Source: Opisthorchis felineus
Lineage: Eukaryota > Platyhelminthes > Trematoda > Opisthorchiida > Opisthorchiidae
Length of the DNA stretch: 64,000 nt
NCBI GenBank assembly: GCA_004794785.1
Contig: SJOL01007149.1
Location: 218,477-282,476, forward strand
Reading direction: 5' to 3'
The position numbers and the translations under genes were made by a program. The notes below the pieces were generated by a model. That model was not told the DNA's origin, ran no database searches, and was given only the letters and a program-made list of their open reading frames with translations. How positions within the stretch are numbered: position 1 is the first letter of the stretch; each line of letters starts with the position of its first letter. Below are positions 1 through 10,299 of the stretch, piece by piece.

Positions 1-160
1 CGCCCCGGCAATCTCCCACCATCCTTCTGTTCTTTTATGAGCAAGTATTGGAAGTTATTCCAGTTGGTGTCCTTTGTCAGAATGACAAAAGTGGCGAACA
101 AAGCTTGTTTCCTGTGATGGGTCCTTTTGGCTAATACATCAAAAATTTATATGACGCCAG

Positions 161-1240
161 AAATCACGTGCAAAGGTTATGTGGAAATCACTGGTACATA
201 CAATTAATGAAAGGGAAATAAAGGAGACTAGGTTTGAATGGGAGGTTCACGGATCAATGGGTCGTGGAATCAAGTGGGTGACGTCAATGACAGACGAGCT
301 GGTAGGACCGGATCTTCTCGTAGGCCAACTGTAGTTCAGAGGTCACACAAGTTTTCTTTAGACGCAGAGTTGTGGGTCACGCAGTCGGATTCCAATCGTC
401 TCTGATATCGATACTAGTCTGGATCGTACCAGCCATGATCGATTCAGAGGTCCGTGGTATATGAGATCGATGGCGTTCCCTTCATAGATGGCCTGACTGC
501 TTTCGGTCAAATGTGACGCAGCTGCCCTTGAGCCCGGTTTCCTCCAACCAGCACTCAGAGACACTGCATTGTGTTCTCGTATACTTTCCCCAAAATACCT
601 TGACACATGATGCTCGGTACGAGCATACAAACGAGTACACATGGAACGTGGCAATTTGTGCTACAAACGGAACCTGATAGCAGGGCTAAAAGTGGAACTC
701 AAGCACAGATTAGTGATCATGTAAGTCGTATCAACAGAATTTTTAAACCTTCTGCTAACTAGTTCAGCAACCGAGTCACTTTTGAATGGGTGCCTTACGT
801 AGATGCGCTTCTTCTCAACTGAACATCGTTAGTTTTGTGTTTTATAGATTGCATGGTTTTGAATACGAAGCGTTCAGGATATCCGTTCTGCAACTATGTT
901 TTCATTACGAACTTTAGTTCCTCCTGTAAACATTTCTGGGAGCACATCTTCGTTGCCTCTCAATCCGACATGTAATTAGTCTGCGCTTCTGTTGCAACGG
1001 AACAAAGCTATCGAAGTGAATATACTCGTCTGTCCAGGTTATCTTACCGTGGACTTTGCGCTGTTTGGTGCCATCGGTCTTCCTTTGAATATTGACATCG
1101 AGGAAATTTAACTGTCCGTTGTGTTTTGGCTCGACAGTAAGCTGATTATTAGTATGAAATGGACTAAAACTGCTCAAGACATCTGTTGTACTGATTGTTT
1201 CGTCGGCAAGTAGCGACAACACAATATGAAGTACGCAATT
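161..1240 (-). mobile_element. Penelope-like retroelement remnant (RT C-terminus plus GIY-YIG endonuclease)
   Basis: Read on the minus strand, 1222 to about 1000 gives a Penelope-type RT C-terminal segment: LNFLDVNIQRKTDG, a KITWTDEYIHFDSF block, then QQKRRL. After frameshifts it continues with an EEL...LQNGYPERF linker and KKRIYVRHPFKSDSVAELVS. The frame from 654 to 358 then gives the remains of the GIY-YIG endonuclease: YARTE where YIGRT is usual, SIREH, a SHL motif, and the terminal block LRDPQLCV. Stops and frameshifts show it is dead. The block order (FLDV, NGYP, LPFKxD, endonuclease) is that of Penelope-like elements of animals. The 5' part of the RT is missing. Its 3' segment is one arm of an inverted repeat with 1321-1651. 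Confidence 0.8.
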
Positions 1241-1651
1241 AATACCTTTAGTTTCTGAGTCTCAAGTTTGGTCATGAATTGGTCTGCCAAAACGAGACAT
1301 CTGGCCGAAGCCAGTCATACCATCGATGGAAAGCACGCCCTCGATCTCATATACCACGGACCTCTGAATCGATCATGGCTGGTACGATCCAGACTAGTAT
1401 CGATATCAGAGACGATTGGAATCCGACTGCGTGACCCACAACTCTGCGTCTAAAGAAAACTTGTGTGACCTCTGAACTACAGTTGGCCTACGAGAAGATC
1501 CGGTCCTACCAGCTCGTCTGTCATTGACGTCACCCACTTGATTCCACGACCCATTGATCCGTGAACCTCCCATTCAAACCTAGTCTCCTTTATTTCCCTT
1601 TCATTAATTGTATGTACCAGTGAATTTCCACATAACCTTTGCACGTGATTT
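161..1651. repeat. Long inverted repeat, arms about 161-492 and 1321-1651
   Basis: The two arms of about 330 bp are nearly identical reverse complements; for example, the ATGATCGATTCAGAGGTCC block at about 435 recurs inverted near 1365. They are the 3' ends of two Penelope-like copies and enclose about 830 bp containing the RT remnant. High arm identity against a decayed centre suggests recent insertion or gene conversion. Confidence 0.85.
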
Positions 1652-1655
1652 CCGG
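1268..1655 (+). mobile_element. Second Penelope-like 3' end, inverted relative to the first
   Basis: The plus-strand frame from 1268 gives KTRHLAEASHTIDGKHALDL, then the same GPLNRSWLVRSRLVS and LRDPQLCV residues found on the minus strand at 358-480. This is the C-terminal half of the GIY-YIG endonuclease and its 3' flank. No RT precedes it, so it is 5'-truncated. It meets the minus-strand copy head to head at about 1240-1268. Confidence 0.75.
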
Positions 1656-2084
1656 TATCTTAACAATTTGTCATGTGATGGCCAAAAGACCAATCACAAA
1701 AAATGATTCTTTCGCTGCGTTGGTTCTTATGGCTTCCACTGGCATCTTTATTCTTTTACTGTCTTCTCGGACTGAAACAAGTGACATCAGGTCATGTCTT
1801 CTGCTGGTAATTTTGTGTTCATATAGTCTATTGGCCAGTTAGTTCTATTTCAGTCTGACCAAAATAGTTTTGTCGCAGTCACCACATCGAAATTTCTTCT
1901 CTCTATTCCATTCAGTGCTCTCCAGTCATTTATCGGTTTCGAGAAGGTCCTTCTCAACATGTTTGCGGGCTTAAAAGCGGCTATTAGTCCAGGTTGTTAT
2001 AATTGTCTTGTAGTCATTCTGGTAATATTTTTGGTATGCTTAAGCATAATCCTTCAGAGTTCTGGTTGTCGTGACATGGTAGCC

Positions 2085-2730
2085 TGTCTCTAATGCTGCA
2101 GGCCGATCTGTTCTACTTCTCGGATTAGATACGTGTTCCCTGCAAGCGGTAAATTTTCGAATTCTCGGTGTTTGACTATCACTGCCTCTGAAGCCTCGTG
2201 CGGGTCTGATAGGAACATCAGGTCAGTATTGCTGGGGTAGACCTGAGGTTTTTCAGGAACGGTGACTCTCTCTGGGTAGATCAGTTGGTCACACCCGACA
2301 GGTTGCGCTTATTAAGCTATGTACTTCGTATACCAACTCACTCCACCCAGCCTTGTTTTGGCTGCAAATGACCGTGGGGGGGTTATTCCATGACTTTGCA
2401 ACCAAGCCCAAAAGCCCTTACGGGTCAACTCAGTGCCATTGGTAACTTCCGTTTTCCGAGATGGGGAACCGTGGACGAGTCAAATCAATGATCAAAGACT
2501 GACAGCTATGGCTGTGTCACGCAGTCAGTGAGGCTCTGGCATCAAAGCTATCATTTCTGCTAGGTAGCTCGCCCTTTCTTACGTATCGGTCAAACAGTCC
2601 ATTTGTCTTTAATGAGCTGATTATTCACTCACCTCCAAAGTATGCCTCTCATTCTCTTATTCCCTTTATCCTCAGTGAGCGTAGCTGAAATGGATGGAAC
2701 CGCTTTACTCCAGTACACATGTTTTAAACG
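2085..2730 (+). mobile_element. RTE-type non-LTR retrotransposon, decayed 3' end
   Basis: This stretch aligns base for base, with scattered changes, to 11717-12300 inside the RTE copy described at 10300-12360. In broken frames it encodes the C-terminal end of the polyprotein: a degenerate SVFDYRCLRS block, a SYVLRIPTH block derived from GHVLRMPTHR, and the terminal ALASKLSFLL segment. It is 5'-truncated and full of stops. Confidence 0.7.
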
Positions 2731-3744
2731 GAGAAACTGAGGTGGATTGAACTCTCCGGCATCCTATTTCGCTTTTTATCAGCCCAGTTAATATATTTCT
2801 CGGCGTCACCAAACACTTGTGTCTCCGGGTCATGTTTCCATGCTTACCTGTCTTTACAGAGTACATCCGACTTAGGGCTCTTGTTCTTCTCTAGTCCACC
2901 TTGACGGCGAGTAAAAACATATCAGCTGTCATTCTGGATCTGGATTTGTCCTAATGGATTCGCCAAACTTCTGAAGCTCACCTTACAGAATGGTGATCTA
3001 ACGGAAGCCTTGTTGTCCTAAGAAGGTCCATGGACTAGATGTCGGTGGAACAGATGGAATTTCCAGCTCACTAAAGTTGCAGTCTGGTTGTACAAAGGAG
3101 TTTTGAATTCTTCTGAGCTACACAGCATCGTAACTTTATCGCGTCATAGTCGCCGCAATGACAATCTTGCTACCGCATCCCCATATTCATAATTCTTCAA
3201 GCACCGTGCATATATTTATGTGCGTTCGTTTGGGCTTTCTGCATTACTGCTACGCAGTGTTGATTCGCAATAATAGAAATTAGAGGAAGACATTTACCTC
3301 ATTGTCCCACGCCATCTACTTCTGAAACCGTGCAATTTTGACGAAACTTTCCGTAAGTTAAACAACTCAGTCTAAGTGTGTAGTAAAAGATGAAGGGGGA
3401 CAAACCAACGGTGTGTCGTGATGAACTCGAGGTGAAACTACCTGCTTGTGGCATATCGCTGTGACTCTTAGGTCTGACGAAGTCCCTGGTGAATGGTAAA
3501 TTTCGACAGTTGAGCTGTTTCCTGTGGCCTTTGTTAGATTTGTTGATGGAAATCCAGCTTAACTTTTTTTTCGAAGGGAAATCTTAGGGAGATCCTACAT
3601 TATCAGGCCGGAGCAGAGAGGTCAGTCTTTCCGTGAACAGCGGTTGTTGAAGTACTTTTTCTTCCTTCTGATCCAGTGCTTCTCTCGTGTCGATTTTCCA
3701 CATGTACCGAAAAATGTTCTCATTCCTTCCTCTTCATATGTCAG

Positions 3745-3867
3745 AAAGGCACCAAAGCTCCTCAAGCAGCGGGCCGTATTCATTCGGACATGGAACGAGG
3801 TTTCATCATGGCTGAAGTCATGAGCTACAACGATTTCAAGGCTGAGGGTTCCGAGGCCGCAGTAAAG
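3745..3867 (+). CDS. OLA1: OLA1 penultimate coding exon
   Basis: 41 codons, from KGTKAPQ to the AVK before the intron, in the middle of the TGS domain. The 5' boundary is set by TGTCAG at 3739-3744 and the 3' boundary by AAG|GTGAGT. An open frame continues upstream to an ATG at 3676, but that stretch reads as an intronic pyrimidine tract and matches nothing in OLA1, so it is left out. Confidence 0.93.
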
Positions 3868-5892
3868 GTGAGTTCTTTTACCGGGTTCGACTTTACCTTC
3901 TAAAGCGATGTAGGTGGTGTACTCTTGTCATACGCTGTGTTTGTCTTATCGCTCTCTAACATGTTCTGAATCACAGTGTAGTGCTCTTCGTATGCTAAAA
4001 TCACAAACCCATCGACACCGCATCATCAGTGTTCACCACGGATGCTCCATTGTCGTATACCATAATTTATTAGTAAACCTCATCCTGCAGAAAAGTAGAC
4101 TTAGAAGGGACCTAGTGCTAGCCCAGCACAATCATTCCGAGGTGACTACACTTTGAGACACTCATTCAGGCAATCTGGATAGAAACAACAAAAACACCAG
4201 CGACATCGATTTGTGACCTTATTTTGCAGCGTCTCCAACCATGCTCACGTGGGCCCGGTTCTGGTTCGTACCGACAGTACCCTTTCATACCCTTGTGCAA
4301 GGTCAAAGGTTGACGACCTTCCCTCATGCATCTTAATTATGCACGGCGAACAACACTCTTCTCGGTGATTTGGTGTGTGCAACACATGACTAAACGGCCG
4401 CAGCTTTTGGTGCTGGACTCATTTTTCGGTCGAAGTCTCTTGTACGAAGGAACAGTCGTTTTTCACTTGTTGCGAATTCTTTGGTACTATCCCACACGAT
4501 CGCATGATCTGCGGTTCCGAGACAACGGTTATCTAAAACCTAAAGATATGCTAGTCCGGCTACTAGCAGATGCCGCGTTTAACAGCCATACCAAAAAACA
4601 ACCCGTGTTGTATCCTGATGTATACGTCACCCGAGATTTTGAGATACACCGCTTCACCAACATGGGTGTCTCAAATGAGCTGACTCGACCCGAACCTTAG
4701 AGATTCGTGCATTTACCTCATCTATCACAAGATGACTGGGACTTGTACAACCTTCAGAATGCATAAAATTGTGCAATCTCTGCTGTCTCTCTTTTGATTG
4801 TAAGTGACCTGTTCAGTGGCTGCATATCCAGGAACATTACCTTACATTTGTGGGTGCGAATCGAATGCCAAAGGACAGAATGACTTCGGCAGTTCATCCA
4901 AAAACACCTGTGCCTTCTCCTCTTCGATGTCATCTGCATATTCCAGATTAACAAGGTTTTCGTGAGCAGCTACTGGACACCATGGTTTTGAAGACCGTCC
5001 AGCGTTCGTCTCGTTATCTCGTCAATCACAAAGTTGAACGGGACTGGATGAAGTGGATATTCTTTTCTGACACCACTTGGTGGACGGGCGCTCTTGGAGA
5101 TCTTCCTATATAATCCCGTACGTCCGGAAGTCTGAGAGTACAAAGAATTTACTATACGGACAAACCTCCTGGGCATTCGTTGCTGAGCAAACCTGTTAAG
5201 GAGAACAGACCGGTCAACGGATGCAAATGCGTTTTTGGAAATCCAGAAGTACCAGGACTGTGGAGTGTGAAGATGTGGTCAACGTAACCCATATCCCTCC
5301 GAATCCCGCTTGCTAACTGAGAATAGAGGATGGTTGTTCAACCCTACTAATAAACCCCGTGATTCCCCGTGGTTCCACGTTGGTTAGGATTTTGCGATGA
5401 TTCCTAAAAAGACCATTCGAGTCGTAAGATTCGTTATCCATTTTCCCACCTGACGTTGTCCAGTTGGAAGTGCTGAAGGTTAAAGCTCCGCGGATGATCA
5501 TTCTTTTCCTTCTTTTTCTTTCTTTCTCTTTCTTCTTTCTTTCTTTTCTTTACTCTTTTCCCACTGATTCAACGCTGTTTGTTCCAACATCTCAACCAGA
5601 GAATTTAGATGCTGCGTAATTTTACACTTTATATCAATATGAATACCCTGGTCCAACCTTTAGTCTTATTTTGCTGTATCGATTGTTAACTGCCCACAAT
5701 ATCGGATTTGCTGTCTTTTTTCATATATCTTGTACGGTGCATCAAGTTCTCATTGACTTTCGGATTTTCCCATTCTTTCTACAGGCGGCCGGCAAATATA
5801 AACAGAAGGGAAGGGAATATGTTGTCGAAGACGGTGACATAATACTCTTCAAATTCAACGCCGGTGCAGGATTGACTCAGAAAAAGAAGTGA
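3745..5892 (+). CDS. OLA1: Obg-like ATPase 1, C-terminal end (two exons; gene starts before the window)
   Basis: OLA1 is a cytosolic YchF/Obg-family P-loop ATPase that binds ribosomes and acts in translation and stress control. The joined exons 3745-3867 and 5785-5892 encode the end of its C-terminal TGS domain: [20 protein letters not shown], then FIMAEV, the [13 protein letters not shown] junction, and [17 protein letters not shown] near the terminus. The order and spacing match the family closely. The first exon follows a pyrimidine-rich tract ending in CAG at 3744; the donor GTGAGT starts at 3868 and the acceptor ACAG ends at 5784. Both boundaries are phase 0. Translation ends at TGA 5890-5892 after a basic QKKK tail. 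The G domain and the rest of the TGS domain lie upstream of the window; no further exon was seen in 1-3744. Identity is very secure; completeness cannot be judged. Confidence 0.95.
4754..5300 (-). mobile_element. Non-LTR retrotransposon reverse-transcriptase remnant, antisense to OLA1
   Basis: Minus-strand translation, allowing frameshifts, gives the canonical RT order: [53 protein letters not shown] (from SGVRQGCPLSP), [13 protein letters not shown], then [19 protein letters not shown] with the catalytic YADD encoded at 4929-4940, and [17 protein letters not shown] has decayed to GVRKE and several frameshifts separate the blocks. Its sequence differs from the RTE copy at 11170-11577, so it is a second non-LTR family. 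Endonuclease and 3' end are missing. Confidence 0.8.
5503..5553 (+). repeat. CTTT-rich pyrimidine microsatellite
   Basis: An imperfect run of CTTT/TTTC units, nearly pure pyrimidine on the plus strand, about 230 bp before the last OLA1 acceptor. Confidence 0.85.
5785..5892 (+). CDS. OLA1: OLA1 last coding exon
   Basis: 35 codons plus TGA, beginning AAGKYKQ and containing YVVEDGDII, the last strand-turn of the TGS domain. The exon follows TTTCTACAG. The ATG at 5671 that would extend this frame lies inside the intron. Confidence 0.93.
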   Translation, partial: AAGKYKQKGREYVVEDGDIILFKFNAGAGLTQKKK

Positions 5893-8800
5893 ATTATCAA
5901 TGTTTACCCATCCTTTTGATTTACCGCTTGTCCATACACTTTTGATGGAACTTGTTATCGTTTCTTCTATTTATTGGCGGAGATGAATGCACCACCGTAT
6001 TCATAAACGGCAGCACCAGCGCTGGTACCATTAATGGGAGTATGCGATGGAATACCTTGTCGAAAAATCACGCCCCACAAATACTCATCTGTTACAGTCG
6101 TACAATTCGGTTATGGAGGCTCAGTCATGAACGACCTATTGACGACAAACAATCGGATTGGACTAAGGCCACGGCGAACGCTGATGCACAAACTGTAACG
6201 TCAAGCATACACATAAGATCACCACACAGACTGTCGGATACGATCACTGGCTAGGCATCACACATAAACGGTGACTTGCTAAATAGGATATATAGGATAC
6301 GTCGATTTCAGTCATCAATGGCTGGGCTTGTAAATTCGAATCCCGTTATGAGAACTGTGGCCAGCTGTTGTATGGTGAAACGAATGAAATGTACGCCGAC
6401 ATTGTACATAATGCCTTGTGCAATATGGACGAAACTCAGCTAACCTTTTGAAGGACAGTAAACAGTCTTGTGCGGAGTTAATTCTCGAAAGGGTGCCTCA
6501 CACACCTTAAGTTGTTTGGGTTTCTGGAAGAAAATGGCTTTATTCCATGTACCTGTCAGCTAAAATGATGTAGATATAACGTTGTCTGCAAATGCCAGCG
6601 TGAAAGATGAATATTTTGTTGCCCTTTAACTTGCCAAGTAGGCCTAGGATAAATTCATTTTCTGCTGATGAATATTTGGGCATATGTCCACGAAGCCCTG
6701 AAGAAGGGACAGCTTGCACTTAGAGGTGCTTGGGTTCTGTTGAACAGATTTAATGTACCACGTGATGGTGCCACCGCACTTATGCCCCTCCTAATTTTTC
6801 ACAATCAACCTGTGGTCTTCGCTCCGCATAAGGTGTAAAGCATGTGCGAACTAGTGTAGCAAGGCGTCAGGCTGGAACTTCGTGGCTGCTCCGTGCTCGC
6901 ATACTCATTCTGGGCGCGCATGTCCCAGCTGTCAAAAATTCCGTTTTTAATACCATATCAAGCAGTATGATGCAGTTAAATCAGGACGCATCCATTATCA
7001 TTTCATTTCTAACAATGGAATCAAATGGCCCCAGCATAGTTCGTACGTATTTAGCTACTTGTGACTCATGTAACTGCAGCTACGGTCTACTATACATTGC
7101 GCACGAATTGACAGCCCTTTCAGAAGGGTGATCGGCCTGCTAGGACATTTTGTCGAGCATCTGGGACCTTGGACGCTGTCTTTTCTTAAAACCTATTCAT
7201 TCTCGGGATGAAGTAGCTCTGCTGATTTAACCAATTTGGAGATGCCACTCACTCTGACGAAATCATATTTGCACTTTTATCGAGTGGAGTAGTTCGAGTG
7301 CACTTTTAGACCGCCTTGCGCCAAAATAAATCTCAATACAGAAACCTAAATTCTCATTGTCTGAATCAGTCCCTGGCTTCCTTATTATTGTGATGTAGAT
7401 TTAGACAACCGAATGGTCTCCTAGGTCATTTGCTTCATTCGGATGACATTAAAATGACCCACCGAATGTGTTTCACAACATCTGAGGTTGTGCCGCGAGG
7501 ACACTTTGCTGTAAAACGCAGTCTGTTCTGTGCGCAGTCTAGTGTTTCACGCTGAGTTCAATGACCAAATGTGGATCAGATGGGTCAGTCTTTTGCATGG
7601 AACTCGACGAGTTTTGGACTCTAAAGTCTACGCGGACATGCACTCCAGCATTGGAATAAACTTAGAATACACCTACATGGTGTTCTTGTAGTAATCTGTA
7701 AGAGAGATAAGGACCATACGGTTTGTGTCCATCACAAAAAGCATGATATGAACCAGGGTAGCGAAGACAGCTTGTTTTTTGTTATTGTTAGCCTTGGACA
7801 TCACAAATTTACGTGAACCTAGACGCGGACCAAATGCATGCTTAGGTAAATTCACGGGTACAAATGTAAAAGAGTGAGGTAAAAGGTACTCAGGTCAGTT
7901 GGTCACCGAACGAAATGGATGACGTCACAGCCAAACTAGGTTATGGAGATAGAACGGCTAGTAGGCCAGCACAAGCTCAAAAGTCGCACAAGTCTATTCC
8001 GAACACCGTTGAGTCATCTGAATTGTACTGTCTGTGAAGTGTTAAAAGGCAGCAAGAAGCGAAGCCGTATAGAGCGTACACAATGTACATCTCGCCCTGT
8101 GTCTGGATATCCTCATAGGATTGAACCAGATTTTCAGTGTTCAAGGCAACTGAAAAGCTCAGCTGAACCTCAAAACGGTATCGTATACCCACTTTGTGTC
8201 CTTACACACTGTTGACAAACACTCCGACCCATCAATCAATGTTTCTGCTCGAAAGGACGAATGTAAACATCGACACTTAAGAGGAAGGGTTCAAAATACA
8301 CTAATCTTCGTCATCTTAAAACCTGTCCAGTCCGTAGTTCGCTTTCTACAACCAATTAGCTATTTTTGCGGAACTCGGATGGCTGCTTAATTCCGCAGAG
8401 TTGTGGAATTGGTATGAACTCGTTCGGATAAGCTAATGATTAGGCACTGCGATGCCGATTCTTATTAAGCTTATCTTGAATTTGACCGCATCCTTTTTCG
8501 CGTAATCTGTTTTGGTCACCATCCACGTGATTGCTCATCTCTGCATCCACTACGTTTCCTTCTGATCTGGCTGCCACACTGGTGCCCCTTGTGTCAGTAA
8601 GTCCGCGCTGTTGTTTTACTTACCTTTTTAAGGAAGTGAATCAGCTTACAGGGGTCATCCACTGGACTTCCTTTTTTCGGTTTTTACAATGAATGCCTCG
8701 CTGCTGCTGTACTGTCTTGCAGACGGCATTGGAACTCCTAAATAGGTTTCCTGTTCTGCTCACTATGACATGTCAAAAAGCACGGAAGCTTGAGACAGTC

Positions 8801-9112
8801 TTTAATGGAGACAAAAGAAACTAGTTATATCCATATTAATAGGGTGGTCACAGAAGTTTCCAGAAGGTCAAGCTAGAATGTCCATGATTTAAGAGAAGCG
8901 GCGAGCTGAGAATTCACGATCCTGGTTGGCTGACATTCCGTTTGCTCCGTAGCCGGCTCGCTACACCCGTCCAATGTACTTGACGTTCGGCTCGCCTCCG
9001 GATATTCTGTTTTATCCAATTTCGCGGAGTCTTAAGAAGATTATTCTGGAAGTCCGTTTTTTATACGGAAGTAAATGGACAAAAGCAAAGGAATTTTAAG
9101 AAGGATCACCTT
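5893..9112. other. Intergenic, nothing recognised
   Basis: The stretch lies between the OLA1 stop and the first foldback repeat. Short open frames (for example 6844-7131 and 7943-8215) show no recognisable motif and no splice context. The OLA1 3' UTR must occupy the beginning, but no convincing polyadenylation signal was seen just after the stop. Confidence 0.5.
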
Positions 9113-9405
9113 GGAAATACACTCATTTGGAAACAAATTTGGCTTTGCGAGAGCCTCACCTGGAACCCAGCTGAATCTCTCGTTCATGATGTTTCTAAGC
9201 TGGGTTCCAGGTGAGTCTCCCGCAAAACCAAATTTGTTTCCAAATGAGTGTATTTCGCTAATTCCGTGCAATTTGGTTTCAAGTAGAACATAAGGTTGAA
9301 GGAAACTCGGAGACTGCGCCTACCTGATGAGCCCCAAGAAGGACGAAACCGGTCGTGGGCTGTCGAAGAATTTTCAGCAGCCTTATGAGTAGTGTATTAC
9401 CTCTA
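9113..9405 (+). repeat. Foldback repeat carrying a hammerhead ribozyme (fullest copy in the window)
   Basis: The unit begins with a near-perfect palindrome (arms about 9115-9172 and 9198-9256, spacer about 25 bp). A TTCGTGCAATTTGGTTTCAA-type segment follows, then the ribozyme at 9300-9376, and the unit ends with TAGTGTATTACCTCTA. The same blocks recur at 24549 and 24700-24860, and in or around 17640, 36938-37370, 37578-37712 and 44710. This defines a dispersed family with a constant 3' end. No protein is encoded, so it would be non-autonomous. Confidence 0.75.
9300..9376 (+). ncRNA. Type I hammerhead ribozyme, catalytic core intact
   Basis: CTGATGA lies at 9324-9330, a GCCC...GGAC stem II with loop CAAGAA at 9331-9344, GAAA at 9345-9348, then CCGGTC with predicted cleavage after C9354. 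Stem III is the palindrome ACCGGT with no room for a loop, as in short-stem-III hammerheads thought to act as dimers. Stem I has an inner helix CCTAC/GTGGG, an internal loop, and an outer helix GGAAACTC/GAATTTTC, the architecture needed for the loop-loop contact. One C-A mismatch in stem II and one in outer stem I may weaken it. All canonical catalytic bases are present. Cleavage in vivo is an inference. Confidence 0.8.
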
Positions 9406-10299
9406 TACAAGGATCACCTGTTTTATCTATAGAAGGATACAATGAGGCCACCGCCAAGTGGTCGAAGTAATGCATCCATACATGGTTGAACGTAGTTGAT
9501 ACTGCTTTTAGGCAACTGGAATGAAACCTAGTGACTTGTGTTATTTAATTGCTCGTTAAAGTCGTGGGCACGTGCTATTGGATCATCCACATCAACTTTG
9601 ACGGTATATTTTATGCCTGGATAAAGTAGTAGCATTTCGTACTTGTTGTGGCCATGCCAGTCTGGCGTGAAAACTACTGATGCATGCGGGGATGCGTCAT
9701 AAATGTTTGGGTTACGAATACCGGGGGAACGGTCGCAACAAATGCCGGTTTAACAGGAATGTGCGACGTTAGGATAAAACCATGACAGGCCTCATACGCC
9801 GTCCTGAAACACCAAACGCTCAGACTTTGGTCGATCGTATTGCAAGAGAACGATTGTCGTCTAGAATGCAGCCTACTAAAATCCGCACAGAAGATTCGTT
9901 TACTTAATGTCACTTGTGGCCGTAGGAATACGGTCTTCAGGCACAACGAGGGGCAGTAATCTAGGACCTCAACGATTAGATTGTTCTCGGATTGTACAGA
10001 GACAGGTATGGCGGGGGAGTTTTTGTACAACCATGATTTCGTCTTAACCAGCTGTTGTCTAGCATGATAGACTGTAGTTAGGCTGGGGCTTTCTAAAACC
10101 AAGGTCAGAGATTTTTATTTGCTATACGTTTTTGTTCGTATGGTACGGTTGTGCCCGGGACCTAATCTCTTCCTAAAGCTGTCACCCTGTCTTGGTGGTC
10201 CTGCTTCAGTACTGTAATAATCCTGTGGGCTATACTGGCTAGAACTCACTTCCTAAAGGTTCAACCATGCCAGGAAGGCTAACGGGAACACTCCGACGA
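9406..10299. other. Intergenic, nothing recognised
   Basis: The stretch lies between the hammerhead repeat and the RTE copy. A 142-codon minus-strand open frame at 9674-10102 has no recognisable domain and no splice support, so it was not called. Confidence 0.45.

Larger units (their letters stand above)
1..3744 (+). other. OLA1 intron (3' part) with retroelement remnants
   Basis: This stretch precedes the first visible OLA1 exon and is read as intron, because the protein upstream of KGTKAPQ must be encoded before the window. It holds the Penelope-like pair at about 161-1651 and an RTE remnant at about 2085-2730. Nothing was recognised in 2731-3744. Confidence 0.6.
3868..5784 (+). other. Last OLA1 intron
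   Basis: The 1.9 kb intron is bounded by GTGAGT and CTACAG. It holds an antisense non-LTR retrotransposon remnant (4754-5300) and a CTTT-rich pyrimidine tract at 5503-5553. An unrecognised 124-codon open frame at 4326-4700 has no support beyond its length. Confidence 0.8.

Noticed and set aside
3676..3744. N-terminal extension of the OLA1 exon to ATG 3676
   Set aside because: The segment is a pyrimidine-rich intron end, and its translation does not match OLA1, whose sequence continues from other exons upstream.
4326..4700. 124-codon plus-strand open frame in the last OLA1 intron
   Set aside because: Not recognised as a host or transposon protein. It may be a degraded element, but no motif supports this.
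9674..10102. 142-codon minus-strand open frame
   Set aside because: No recognisable domain, no splice or family support; length alone is not convincing in 64 kb of this base composition.
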